Source of the DNA: Lachnospiraceae bacterium
GTDB taxonomy: Bacteria > Bacillota > Clostridia > Lachnospirales > Lachnospiraceae
NCBI GenBank assembly: GCA_015056945.1
Contig: SVFH01000011.1
Coordinates: forward strand, 1 to 64,000
Direction of reading: 5' to 3'
DNA length: 64,000 bases
Shown here in pieces: positions 1 to 8,559 of this stretch (position 1 is the stretch's first letter; each line of letters opens with the position of its first letter). A model generated the notes under the pieces. That model did not search any database and was not told the origin of the DNA. It worked only from the letters and a program-made list of their open reading frames with translations. Both the position numbers and the translations under genes were made by a program.

Positions 1-130
<130 letters not shown>

Positions 131-551
131 AAATTTAATGAGTCAAGCACATCCGATTCATGCTTGCATGAATTCTGATGTATTTGACGAATGCCCACAT
201 GAGCAAGAGTGCTTGCACTCTGCGAAAATGTGGTAGCGTACGTAGTACGCGTTTCATTTGTTAAGTCAATCCGTTCAAAATCAACATCTAGCTAATTTCT
301 TCCGTTTTACTTTGTTTAGGTTTCTTTCTCTGAATAATTCTCTTGCAGTTGTTCGCAGTTGCAACTTAGTCACAGGGCGTTCGCCCTATCAATCCAAAAT
401 CCCCTCCGCAAATTTGTGCAAGCACAATTTGCGTCGCGTCTTTTGTCTTGGCACTGCTCACTGCTTACTTGAACTTTCAGGGTTGCATTGCTGTTTATTT
501 GTCAAGGTTGTGTGTCGCTTTTTGTCTTTATTTATCAGCGACAGCTTTGTT
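131..551 (-). promoter_or_regulatory. rRNA operon leader with processing hairpins
   Basis: This stretch between the rRNA promoter and the 16S gene has no convincing coding region. It holds several perfect or near-perfect inverted repeats: 150-180 (an 8-bp core ATTCATGC/GCATGAAT plus a CATC/GATG base), 195-233 (CCACAT/ATGTGG enclosing GAGTGC/GCACTC), 236-250 (GCGTAC/GTACGC), and further stems near 377-390 and 408-431. Such structures are typical of pre-16S leaders, where they form the RNase III processing stem and antitermination signals. I could not identify a boxA with confidence. Confidence 0.6.
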
Positions 552-625
552 ATAATATCATTCTATTCTTTGAATGTCAACATCTTTTTTAAAAAAATTT
601 TCAAATTTTTTCAAACAATTTAATG
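552..625 (-). promoter_or_regulatory. rRNA operon promoter with UP-like A/T tracts
   Basis: The minus strand has a perfect -35 box TTGACA (575-580), a 17-bp spacer and -10 TATTAT (552-557). Immediately upstream are phased A and T tracts (591-625) that resemble an UP element. The predicted start is near 545, about 415 nt before mature 16S. The promoter sits directly downstream of the queA stop codon, with no clear terminator between them, so some queA transcripts may read into the rRNA operon. Confidence 0.75.
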
Positions 626-628
626 AAT

Positions 629-1678
629 TCAATTTTTTACATTATTTCCAACATACATGGCATCGCCAAATGAGAAAAATCGATACTGCTCTCTTACCGC
701 TTCATTATATGCAGCCAGAACATTCTCTCTGCCCGCCAATGCAGACACCAACATAATAAGTGTTGATTCAGGCAAATGAAAATTTGTAATTAACGCATCC
801 AACACTTTAAATCGATATCCCGGATAAATAAATATCTCCGTATTATCACAACATGCTTTAAGTAAACCATTCTCATCCGCAGCACTTTCTACTGTTCTGC
901 AACTCGTCGTACCAACACAAATAACTCTTCCGCCATTTCTTTTACAGTTATTTATCATGCCTGCCGCTTCTTGAGTAATCTCATAATATTCCGAATGCAT
1001 ATGATGATTAAGAATATTCTCTTCTTTTACCGGGCGAAATGTACCAAGACCAACATGAAGTGTTACATATGCAATATTCACACCCAGTTTTTGTATTTCT
1101 TCCAATAATTCCGGTGTAAAATGAAGTCCGGCTGTAGGAGCCGCAGCAGAACCTGCAAACTTCGCATAGACAGTCTGATATCTGTTTTTATCTTCAAGCT
1201 TGTGTGTAATATAAGGTGGCAGAGGCATTTCTCCAAGTTCATCAAGTATTTCTTCCCATATCCCATCATACTCAAAATGAACCAGGCGCTTTCCTTCTTC
1301 GGCAACACCTGTGATTTCACACTTCAATCGACCTTCCCCGAAAGAGAAACGCATTCCGGGTCTCGCTTTCTTGCCCGGTTTAACCAATGTTTCCCATACA
1401 TCGCCTTCCATTCTTTTTAAAAGAAGGAATTCGACCACAGCACCTGTCTCCTCTTTTACGCCAAACAATCGAGCCGGTATTACTTTCGTATTATTTAACA
1501 CAAGACAATCTCCCGGATTCAAATATTGCGAAATATCTTTAAATGTACCATGTTTTATATTGCCGTTCTCTTTATTTAATGCAAGCAGCCTTGAAGAGCT
1601 TCTGTCAAGAAGCGGATCCTGCGCGATTAAATTTTCCGGTAATTCAAAGTAAAAATCAGATTTTCTCAGCTGAGTCAT
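629..1678 (-). CDS. queA: S-adenosylmethionine:tRNA ribosyltransferase-isomerase QueA
   Basis: QueA transfers and isomerises the ribosyl group of S-adenosylmethionine onto 7-aminomethyl-7-deazaguanine in tRNA to make epoxyqueuosine. The 349-residue length is normal. The N-terminus ([12 protein letters not shown]), the [13 protein letters not shown] segment near residue 60, the [12 protein letters not shown] block, the [17 protein letters not shown] motif and the C-terminal [10 protein letters not shown] are family signatures. An AAGGAA ribosome binding site precedes the ATG. It is separated from the upstream pheS-MBL operon by a terminator and is followed directly by the rRNA promoter. No other queuosine gene is visible here. 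Confidence 0.97.
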   Translation of the reverse strand: MTQLRKSDFYFELPENLIAQDPLLDRSSSRLLALNKENGNIKHGTFKDISQYLNPGDCLVLNNTKVIPARLFGVKEETGAVVEFLLLKRMEGDVWETLVKPGKKARPGMRFSFGEGRLKCEITGVAEEGKRLVHFEYDGIWEEILDELGEMPLPPYITHKLEDKNRYQTVYAKFAGSAAAPTAGLHFTPELLEEIQKLGVNIAYVTLHVGLGTFRPVKEENILNHHMHSEYYEITQEAAGMINNCKRNGGRVICVGTTSCRTVESAADENGLLKACCDNTEIFIYPGYRFKVLDALITNFHLPESTLIMLVSALAGRENVLAAYNEAVREQYRFFSFGDAMYVGNNVKN

Positions 1679-1756
1679 AAGCCATTCCTTTTCCTTAAAT
1701 TCTATCTGTCAAATAAACTTCGTCTTATTCTAGCATTGCAATTAACAAAAAACAAG

Positions 1757-1786
1757 CAAAAAAGAGACTTATCAAAAGTCTCTTTT
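1757..1786 (-). terminator. Rho-independent terminator downstream of the MBL gene
   Basis: The minus strand forms a hairpin with arms AAAAGAGACTT and AAGTCTCTTTT around a short loop, followed by TTTTTTGC and more T-rich sequence. It lies about 120 nt beyond the stop of the metallo-beta-lactamase-fold gene and separates that operon from queA. Confidence 0.85.
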
Positions 1787-1906
1787 CAATATATTAAGAT
1801 TCAAGTGTCAACAATATGATCATAAAAGCGGAACGTAAGTTCCTCAATATGCGATTATTGTGCAAAATTATGGCAGTGCAAAGCACGTAACAATCCGTAA
1901 TATATA

Positions 1907-2770
1907 TTAATTAATACATTCTCTTTTTATTAATTCTATCATAATATTAGAATTCAATTCCATTGCATCAACGGGATAAATTGTTTTTATATATCCTTTC
2001 CAGAAAAGCTCTTTCATTGCCTCAATTATCTCTGTATTTTCTTTTTTCTCACGTAACATAGTGCAGATAAACTCTTTAATTTCAACTGCCGCCTTTCGGG
2101 CAACTGACAAATATTGTTTTGCCTCTTCACCACAAAGAATTCCGTAATGCGGAACAAGAATTTTCTCGACATCAAGCTCCTGCGCTTTCGAAATTGATGC
2201 AAGCGACATCGCATATCCGACCAGATAAGCCGGCACCACACCGCCGGCGCCATCATAAACTCCTAATGTCTCCGTTCCAAGAAGCATTTTTTCTTTCGCA
2301 CAATAGAATCCGACCGAACACTTTGTATGTCCCGGCAAATCAACTGCACGAAAAATCATATCTCCGGCCACTATCTTATCACCGTCTTTTACAGGAATAT
2401 CTACCCGCAAATTATCAATTAAATCTTCGTACTCGTTTATACCACAAGTTTCCGCAAATTTACAATCCAAATCGCGCATTACCTTTTTTGCGGAATCCTT
2501 TGCAAAGATACCTGTAGCATAATCGCCTGCAACAATTTTTACCTGCGGATATCTTTTAGCCGCATACACAGAACCAAGTGCATGATCATAATGAGAATGT
2601 GTCAAAAAAATGTAATCGAGCGTTCTTTTCTTCAGTACTTTAGCAATATTATCAGCGACGGCATTGCCGGTAAAAGCAAACCCCGAATCATAAAGAATCG
2701 AGGTTTTGCCGTCATCAAGTAAAAAAGCACTGTCTCCGGGCAATGCCCGTACATCGGTAATCTGAATCAT
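1907..2770 (-). CDS. MBL-fold metallohydrolase
   Basis: This 287-residue protein has the metallo-beta-lactamase fold signature THSHYDH, with predicted zinc ligands H58, H60, D62 and H63. A further metal-binding His is in DLPGHTKCSVGF and another in LVPHYG. It lacks a signal peptide and is probably a cytoplasmic hydrolase of the broad glyoxalase II/RNase Z-like superfamily; the substrate cannot be read from sequence. It is the last gene of the T-box operon, 56 nt after the aminopeptidase gene, with an AGGAG ribosome binding site and a terminator downstream. Confidence 0.85.
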   Translation of the reverse strand: MIQITDVRALPGDSAFLLDDGKTSILYDSGFAFTGNAVADNIAKVLKKRTLDYIFLTHSHYDHALGSVYAAKRYPQVKIVAGDYATGIFAKDSAKKVMRDLDCKFAETCGINEYEDLIDNLRVDIPVKDGDKIVAGDMIFRAVDLPGHTKCSVGFYCAKEKMLLGTETLGVYDGAGGVVPAYLVGYAMSLASISKAQELDVEKILVPHYGILCGEEAKQYLSVARKAAVEIKEFICTMLREKKENTEIIEAMKELFWKGYIKTIYPVDAMELNSNIMIELIKRECIN

Positions 2771-2826
2771 TTTTTACCGTACTCCTTTACATTTTCACTT
2801 TCTTATTAAATAAATTCTCTGTTTTA

Positions 2827-4242
2827 TTACGCATTTTTGATAAAACTGATATATCCTCTGTAGGTTTCATAAATATCTGCCTTACTCGTCACCTCAAAAG
2901 GAGCATGCATATTAAGAACTGCCACGCCGCAATCAATAACATTCATTCCATATTTGGCAAGCATATACGCAATAGTACCGCCACCGCCAAGATCAACCTT
3001 ACCAAGTTCCGCTAACTGGAATGATACATCATCTTTATCAAAGATGCCGCGAAGCTTGCCTAAATACTCTGCATTTGCATCATTAGAACCGGATTTTCCT
3101 CTGGCTCCTGTAAATTTACAAAGAACCATTCCTTTGCCAAGATACGCAACATTCTTCTTGTCAAAGCTGGAGGCATAAGAAGGATCGAATGCAGAAGATA
3201 CGTCTGAGGATAACATAAAAGAATTTGCGAGCATTCTGCGAAGCTTCAAATCTGAATAGTCTCCCTCCAAAGCAATCAGTTCAGCCATGGTATTTTCGAA
3301 GAATCTTGACTGCATTCCGGTTGCGCCGACAGATCCGATTTCTTCTTTATCTGTTAAAATACAAACTGCGGTTCTGTCAACTTCGGCAACTGAGAGCATA
3401 GCCTTATAAGAAGGAAATGCACACACTCTGTCATCCTGTCCGTATCCCATAACCATGGATCTGTCAAGACCACATTCTCTTGCACGACCCGCAGGAACAA
3501 TCTCCAATTCTGCAGAAAGGAAATCCTCTTCTTCCATATCATAATACTCTTTTAAAAGAGCAAGAACAGACTTTTTCACTGCTTCCTTCTCTTCCAAAGC
3601 CTCTTTGTCGTCTTTGCCTTTTTTCTTGGCTGGTGCAAGGGGACGATTGCCGACAATAATGTCAAGTGCTTCGCCTTCTATTACCTTTGACGCCTTCTTC
3701 TCAAGCTGTTCTGCTGATAAATGAATCAGCAGGTCCGAAATAAAAAATACCGGATCGTCAGCTTCTTCACCAAGAGATACAATTATACTTGTACCATCCT
3801 TCTTTACCACAACGCCGTGCATTGCCAAAGGAATCGTCACCCACTGATACTTTTTGATTCCGCCGTAATAATGCGTATCAAGATAAGCAAGACCGCCATC
3901 TTCATATAACGGATTCTGTTTTACGTCAATTCTCGGAGAATCAATATGCGCTCCCAGGATATTAACACCTTCTTCAAGAGGCGCTTTACCCATATGAATC
4001 ATTACGACAGATTTGTTCATATTCACGGCATATAATTTATCTCCTGCCGAAACTTTTCTGCCGGATTTAATGAATGTATTTAAATTCACATAACCTGCTG
4101 CTTCAATTTGGGTTACAATTTCATCTACACATTCACGCTCTGTTTTACAATCAGAAATAAAATTAATATACTCTGCATTAAAAGCTTCCAGTTCTTTTAA
4201 CTGTGCTTTGGAATATTTATTCCAGATACATTTATTTTCCAT
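2827..4242 (-). CDS. M18 family aminopeptidase
   Basis: This 471-residue protein matches clostridial M18 metalloaminopeptidases, which remove N-terminal residues and act as dodecameric dizinc enzymes. Visible motifs are GAHIDSPRIDVKQNP (metal-binding His and Asp), LTDKEEIGSVGATG (catalytic and metal-binding Glu pair), and the C-terminal CGVAVLNMHAPFEVTSK with the last His ligand. It starts at an ATG with a CGGAG site, 20 nt after pheT, so it appears to be co-transcribed under the Phe T-box. Placing peptide turnover behind a phenylalanine sensor suggests an amino-acid salvage role, but this is inference. Confidence 0.95.
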   Translation of the reverse strand: MENKCIWNKYSKAQLKELEAFNAEYINFISDCKTERECVDEIVTQIEAAGYVNLNTFIKSGRKVSAGDKLYAVNMNKSVVMIHMGKAPLEEGVNILGAHIDSPRIDVKQNPLYEDGGLAYLDTHYYGGIKKYQWVTIPLAMHGVVVKKDGTSIIVSLGEEADDPVFFISDLLIHLSAEQLEKKASKVIEGEALDIIVGNRPLAPAKKKGKDDKEALEEKEAVKKSVLALLKEYYDMEEEDFLSAELEIVPAGRARECGLDRSMVMGYGQDDRVCAFPSYKAMLSVAEVDRTAVCILTDKEEIGSVGATGMQSRFFENTMAELIALEGDYSDLKLRRMLANSFMLSSDVSSAFDPSYASSFDKKNVAYLGKGMVLCKFTGARGKSGSNDANAEYLGKLRGIFDKDDVSFQLAELGKVDLGGGGTIAYMLAKYGMNVIDCGVAVLNMHAPFEVTSKADIYETYRGYISFIKNA

Positions 4243-4261
4243 ACTGCACTCCGTTTCTTTC

Positions 4262-6679
4262 TTAACTTCTCAAATCAATATCCAGGTGGAATTTTAAGTT
4301 TTTAAGAATCTTCTTTACAAAACGATCCACTGCGTCTGCTTCGAATGCTTCTTCGCCGGGAACAAACTTAACACTGAATGCCATACTCTTCTTATCAGCC
4401 GGAATCTGTCCTCCTTCATAGACATCGAACAGTTTAATATCCTGTACAAATTTGCAGGATGTAGAAATCACATTTTCCACCTGACCGCAAGTGATATTTT
4501 TGTCCATTACAAGTGCAAGATCTCTAATTTCTTCAGGGAACTTCGACAACGGTGAATAAGACGCTTTGGTATTTAAGTCATACAAATATTTTAACTCAAG
4601 TTCAAGAATATATGCATCCTCACGCAAATCAAGTTTTTCGGCAACTTCATAAGCTACTTTTCCAAGATAACCAATTACCTGATCTCCCAACTTAATTGAC
4701 GCACACTGGAACGGATGGAGATAACTCTTCTCATCTGTTTCATATTCAAATTTGGTAAAGAATGTTTCCGCAACTTTATTTGCCATTCCCTTTAATGAGA
4801 AGAAATCCTCACCTTGTCCCCAGATACCGATACAAAGAGTTGCTCTCTCTTCGGGATATTCCGTCAAAGGAAGAGCTTTGGGGATAAACTTATTTGCTAC
4901 TTCGTATAATCTTCCGGAAAGATTTCCTTTTTTCTGATTTCTGGAAATCGCATATAACATGGAAGAAGCCAATGTTGTTCTCATAATGGATAAATCTTCA
5001 TTAATCGGATTTAAAATACGGATTGCTTCTCTCTCTTTCGCATCTGCCGCAAGATTCATCATATCGAAATCAGAAGGTGAAATGAATGAATAATGAATGC
5101 ATTCATAAGCACCGATACTGCATAAATCCTTCTTTAACTTCAATTCTTTTTTCTGTAATTCACTCAAACCACCCATGGTTACCTTAGAATCCGGCATAAA
5201 TGTAGGAATCACATGTTCATAACCATACATACGGATTACTTCTTCCGCTACATCGGGATAAGAATCCATATCCTCACGATATGCGGGAATCTGTAACGTT
5301 AATTCATCGCCGTTCATTACCGGTGCAAAAGAAAGATTGGTGCAAATACGCAAGATTTCTTCGGTAGGTACTTCGATACCGAGTACATCATTGACACGTT
5401 TAACACTTACCTTCATCTCACGGGGTTCTACGGAATTACCTGTATTTACATCGATATGTGTAGAAGAAATTTTACCGCAACCAAGCTCTTCTACCAAATG
5501 AAGTGCTCTCTTCATTGCATTCACGGTTGAATATTCATCCACGCCCTTTTCGTATTTTGCACTTGCATCAGTACGCTTACCTAATGCACGAGAGGTTTTA
5601 CGGATATTATCTCTTGCAAACTTTGCAGACTCAAATAAAACTTCTGTTGTGGTTTCTCTGATTTCGGAATTCAAACCACCCATAACGCCTGCGATGGCAA
5701 CACCTTTCACACCGTCACAAATCAAAAGGTTATTTTCATTTAATTCATATTCAAGGGAATCCAAAGTCACAATCTGCTCTTTCTCTTTTGCACGACGCAC
5801 CTGAATCTGATTTCCCTCAAGATAATCATAATCAAATGCATGCATAGGCTGTCCCATTTCAAGCATTACATAGTTAGTTATGTCAACCATGTTGGAAATA
5901 GAAGTCTGTCCTACAAGAGCAAGTCTTCTCTTCATCCATAAAGGTGATTCTCCGATTTCAACATCATATACATAGTGACCGATGTAACGGGGGCACAAAT
6001 CAGGTGCATCCACCTTAACAGTGAATCCGTCTTTAGTAACTGCTGTCTCTGTATATTCCAAAGAGGGCATCTTAAATTCTTTGTTTAATACTGCAGCCAC
6101 TTCTCTTGCAATACCAATAATGCACTGACAATCCGGTCTGTTCGCTGTGATGGAAATATCAAAAATATAATCATCCAAACCTAAAATAGGTTTCACATCA
6201 GCACCAACTTCTGCGTCTTCCGGCAAAACAAGAAGTCCGTTATAGCCTGCACCGGGATACATATCTTCAGACACACCAAGTTCTACGCCTGAACAAAGCA
6301 TACCTTCTGACTCGTAACCGCGAAGTTTGCCTTTTTTGATGGTCATAACACCTTCAATAGTTTTATGATCTTTTGCAGTTGCATAAACAGTTGCTCCGTT
6401 TAATGCGACAGGGAACTTTCCGCCTGCTTTTACATTATCTGCACCGCAACAAATCTGGAATTCACCATGTACTCCGGCATCCACCTTACATACATGAAGA
6501 TGGGTTTCGGGAATTGGGTCACATTCTTTCACCAAACCAACCACAACGCCGGAAATATCTTTTCCTACTTCATTCAATTCTTCCACTTCAAAACCACAGG
6601 AAAAAAGTTTTTCTTCCAGTTCTGCAGGGGTAATGTCAACATCTACATATTCTTTTAACCAACTTAAAGGTAATAACAT
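4262..6679 (-). CDS. pheT: Phenylalanyl-tRNA synthetase beta subunit
   Basis: PheT is the beta chain of the alpha2-beta2 enzyme that charges tRNA-Phe; it carries the editing site and tRNA-binding domains. The 805-residue length is standard. The N-terminal MLLPLSWLKEYVD, the OMB-type tRNA-binding region (residues ~40-150), the B3/B4 editing region, the B5 domain and the C-terminal ferredoxin-like anticodon-binding domain with YSPLSKFPEEIRDLALV are all recognisable. A strong AGAGGAGGAG site precedes the ATG. Unusually it is separated from pheS by an unrelated gene. Confidence 0.98.
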   Translation of the reverse strand: MLLPLSWLKEYVDVDITPAELEEKLFSCGFEVEELNEVGKDISGVVVGLVKECDPIPETHLHVCKVDAGVHGEFQICCGADNVKAGGKFPVALNGATVYATAKDHKTIEGVMTIKKGKLRGYESEGMLCSGVELGVSEDMYPGAGYNGLLVLPEDAEVGADVKPILGLDDYIFDISITANRPDCQCIIGIAREVAAVLNKEFKMPSLEYTETAVTKDGFTVKVDAPDLCPRYIGHYVYDVEIGESPLWMKRRLALVGQTSISNMVDITNYVMLEMGQPMHAFDYDYLEGNQIQVRRAKEKEQIVTLDSLEYELNENNLLICDGVKGVAIAGVMGGLNSEIRETTTEVLFESAKFARDNIRKTSRALGKRTDASAKYEKGVDEYSTVNAMKRALHLVEELGCGKISSTHIDVNTGNSVEPREMKVSVKRVNDVLGIEVPTEEILRICTNLSFAPVMNGDELTLQIPAYREDMDSYPDVAEEVIRMYGYEHVIPTFMPDSKVTMGGLSELQKKELKLKKDLCSIGAYECIHYSFISPSDFDMMNLAADAKEREAIRILNPINEDLSIMRTTLASSMLYAISRNQKKGNLSGRLYEVANKFIPKALPLTEYPEERATLCIGIWGQGEDFFSLKGMANKVAETFFTKFEYETDEKSYLHPFQCASIKLGDQVIGYLGKVAYEVAEKLDLREDAYILELELKYLYDLNTKASYSPLSKFPEEIRDLALVMDKNITCGQVENVISTSCKFVQDIKLFDVYEGGQIPADKKSMAFSVKFVPGEEAFEADAVDRFVKKILKNLKFHLDIDLRS

Positions 6680-6693
6680 TATAATCTCCTCCT

Positions 6694-7173
6694 CTATTCA
6701 GGGATATATTCATCCATTAGGTCATAAAGCTCTTTACTACTGATAATAATCATTTCCTTTGCTCTTCCGGGATACTTTTCATACATACGATATCTTCGGC
6801 ATCCATACTCAAAATAAGATTTCAACTCAGGATCTGCGTGATAACTCACGGTCTTTTTGTTTTCAAAACCAAGTGTCACAATCCACTTCGAATCTCCGCC
6901 GAGAACATCATCCGGAAATCGGTCCACTTTCTCTAATTTCGCTTCTTTTACAGTGTCATAAATCCGTTTCATCTCTTCCTGTTCTTCAATGTTTATTTTT
7001 TCATAAACATTTGTTTCTTTATTAAAATAACGGATATTAACATATTCAAGTTCACTATAATCGTACTCTACAATCGGTGTGACATTTAACCATATCGCCA
7101 ATCCGCTGATAGCGCCTAAAAGAAGGAGTACAATAAATGCCGAAACAATAATGACAGTTCTTTTATTATCCAT
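6694..7173 (-). CDS. Unknown membrane-anchored protein between pheS and pheT
   Basis: I do not recognise this 159-residue protein. It has one N-terminal membrane segment (residues ~7-29, rich in I, V and L) after a short basic start, so the remaining ~130 residues are predicted to lie outside the membrane. That part is mixed alpha/beta in character, strongly charged, with a YFNKETNVYEKINIEEQEEM stretch and a Tyr/Arg-rich segment (YGCRRYRMYEKYPGR). It sits 11 nt after pheS and 14 nt before pheT with an AAGGTGAG site, so it should be translated from the same T-box mRNA. Nothing suggests a direct aminoacylation role. Confidence 0.75.
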   Translation of the reverse strand: MDNKRTVIIVSAFIVLLLLGAISGLAIWLNVTPIVEYDYSELEYVNIRYFNKETNVYEKINIEEQEEMKRIYDTVKEAKLEKVDRFPDDVLGGDSKWIVTLGFENKKTVSYHADPELKSYFEYGCRRYRMYEKYPGRAKEMIIISSKELYDLMDEYIPE

Positions 7174-7184
7174 ACACTCACCTT

Positions 7185-8216
7185 CTAGTTATCATCAATC
7201 TGTTTCAGAACCTTAATATCAGATTCAAACAAAAGCTTGATATTATTAATACCGTACTTTAACATTGCAGTTCTCTCAATACCGATGCCGAAAGCAAGTC
7301 CGCTGTATTTCTCGGAATCAATACCGCAATTCTCAAGTACCTTCTTATTCACAATTCCGGCACCAAGAATCTCAATCCAGCCTGTACCCTTGCAAAGCTT
7401 ACATCCCTTGCCTCCGCATTCAAAACAGCTGACATCCACTTCTACGGACGGCTCCGTGAACGGGAAGTACGACGGACGAAGACGTGTTGTTGCACCCTCC
7501 CCGTAAATCTTCTGTACAAACACATCCAACATACCCTTTAAATCACAGAGTGTAATCTTCTCATCCACAACAAGACCTTCCATCTGCGTAAACATCGGAG
7601 AATGTGTTGCATCATCATCAGAACGGAATACCTTTCCGGGTGATAAAATCTTAATGGGCGGTTTCTTATTCTCCATTACATGAATCTGTCCTGCAGAAGT
7701 CTGTGTACGAAGAAGAAATTCAGGTGATAAATAAAAGGTATCCTGCATATCTCTCGCGGGATGATCCTGCGGCGTATTTAATGCCGTAAAATTATAGTAA
7801 TCATTCTCAATTTCTGTTCCTTCAAAAATTTCAAATCCCATTCCGGCAAATACATCAATCAGCTGATTACGCATCTGTGTAATCGGATGAAGATTACCTG
7901 TCTGATACTCTTTGGCAGGCATTGTAACATCAATCTTTTCAGCTTCATACTTTGCCTTTAATTCCTTAGCTTTCATTTCTTCATCAAGCTTGGCAAAAAC
8001 ATCTGTTGCCCAAGCCTTTAACTCGTTTACTTCTTTACCGTAATTGGCACGTTCCTCGGGAGCAATATTCTTCATCTCCTTCATTAACTGACCAATGGTT
8101 CCGGTCTTAGAATCAAGGAATTGTTTTCTAAGTTCAAAAGCTGTTGCACGTGAAGTTGCTTTTGCTTCAATTCCGTCTAAAATTTCCTGTTTGATACTAG
8201 AAAGTTTCTCGTTCAT
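7185..8216 (-). CDS. pheS: Phenylalanyl-tRNA synthetase alpha subunit
   Basis: PheS carries the catalytic core for phenylalanyl-tRNA formation. The ATG at 8216 is chosen because GGAGG lies 7 nt upstream and the protein then begins [10 protein letters not shown], the usual coiled-coil N-terminus; a longer frame starting at 8285 would run through the T-box terminator. The resulting 343 residues are normal. Class II motifs are visible: [13 protein letters not shown] (motif 1/2 region), the [11 protein letters not shown] block, [22 protein letters not shown] with a Cys-rich insertion, and the C-terminal [14 protein letters not shown] (motif 3). Confidence 0.97.
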   Translation of the reverse strand: MNEKLSSIKQEILDGIEAKATSRATAFELRKQFLDSKTGTIGQLMKEMKNIAPEERANYGKEVNELKAWATDVFAKLDEEMKAKELKAKYEAEKIDVTMPAKEYQTGNLHPITQMRNQLIDVFAGMGFEIFEGTEIENDYYNFTALNTPQDHPARDMQDTFYLSPEFLLRTQTSAGQIHVMENKKPPIKILSPGKVFRSDDDATHSPMFTQMEGLVVDEKITLCDLKGMLDVFVQKIYGEGATTRLRPSYFPFTEPSVEVDVSCFECGGKGCKLCKGTGWIEILGAGIVNKKVLENCGIDSEKYSGLAFGIGIERTAMLKYGINNIKLLFESDIKVLKQIDDN

Positions 8217-8239
8217 AACATACCTCCAATGTAAAAAAT

Positions 8240-8478
8240 TAAAAAATCCCATACAGAATGATTCATTCTGTATGGGACGTCTCAATCAAAAAACGCGGTA
8301 CCACCCAAATTCCCTTGTCATCATAACAAGGACTCTCATTCAAAGATTTAACGCATCTGACACGGATTTACCTACCACTTATGCTTCAGCAAACCTGCTC
8401 CGGTGGGAAATTCGCAACATTCTCTGAACGTAAGGAAGCTTGCAGCCGGTGACTTCCTCTCTCTATACGAAAAGAACA
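8240..8478 (-). promoter_or_regulatory. T-box leader (tRNA-Phe sensing) of the pheS operon
   Basis: The minus strand contains the conserved T-box GGGTGGTACCGCG at 8294-8306, a stem I region beginning AGAGAGAGGAAG near 8463, and a terminator just downstream. Uncharged tRNA pairs with the specifier and with the T-box, favouring the antiterminator. The putative specifier is TTC (8407-8409) in the context AATTTCCCACCGGAGC, consistent with Phe. The base after the specifier is C, whereas a purine is more usual, so the specifier call is moderately certain. Confidence 0.93.
8247..8277 (-). terminator. T-box-controlled terminator hairpin
   Basis: Perfect 15-bp arms (TCCCATACAGAATGA and TCATTCTGTATGGGA) are followed on the minus strand by TTTTTTAATTTTTT. 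This is the terminator that competes with the T-box antiterminator and lies 31 nt before the pheS start. Confidence 0.92.
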
Positions 8479-8559
8479 TTCTACTATACACCTTCATCGC
8501 ATTTCTAATATCTATTTTCACATTTTAATGAATGTTTTTGATTCTGTCAATAGCCATTC

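Noticed and set aside
258-756. Open frames on the plus strand across the rRNA leader and the queA end
   Set aside because: They overlap the rRNA promoter and leader hairpins and the antisense of queA, have no ribosome binding site and no recognisable protein.
1790-1906. Possible queA promoter (TTGACA at 1806-1811) and small hairpins
   Set aside because: No acceptable -10 box lies at 16-18 bp, so I do not call a promoter; the remaining sequence shows only short hairpins.
8293-8478. Reading the pheS leader as coding, from the longer open frame
   Set aside because: It contains the T-box and terminator, and the ribosome binding site supports the ATG at 8,216.
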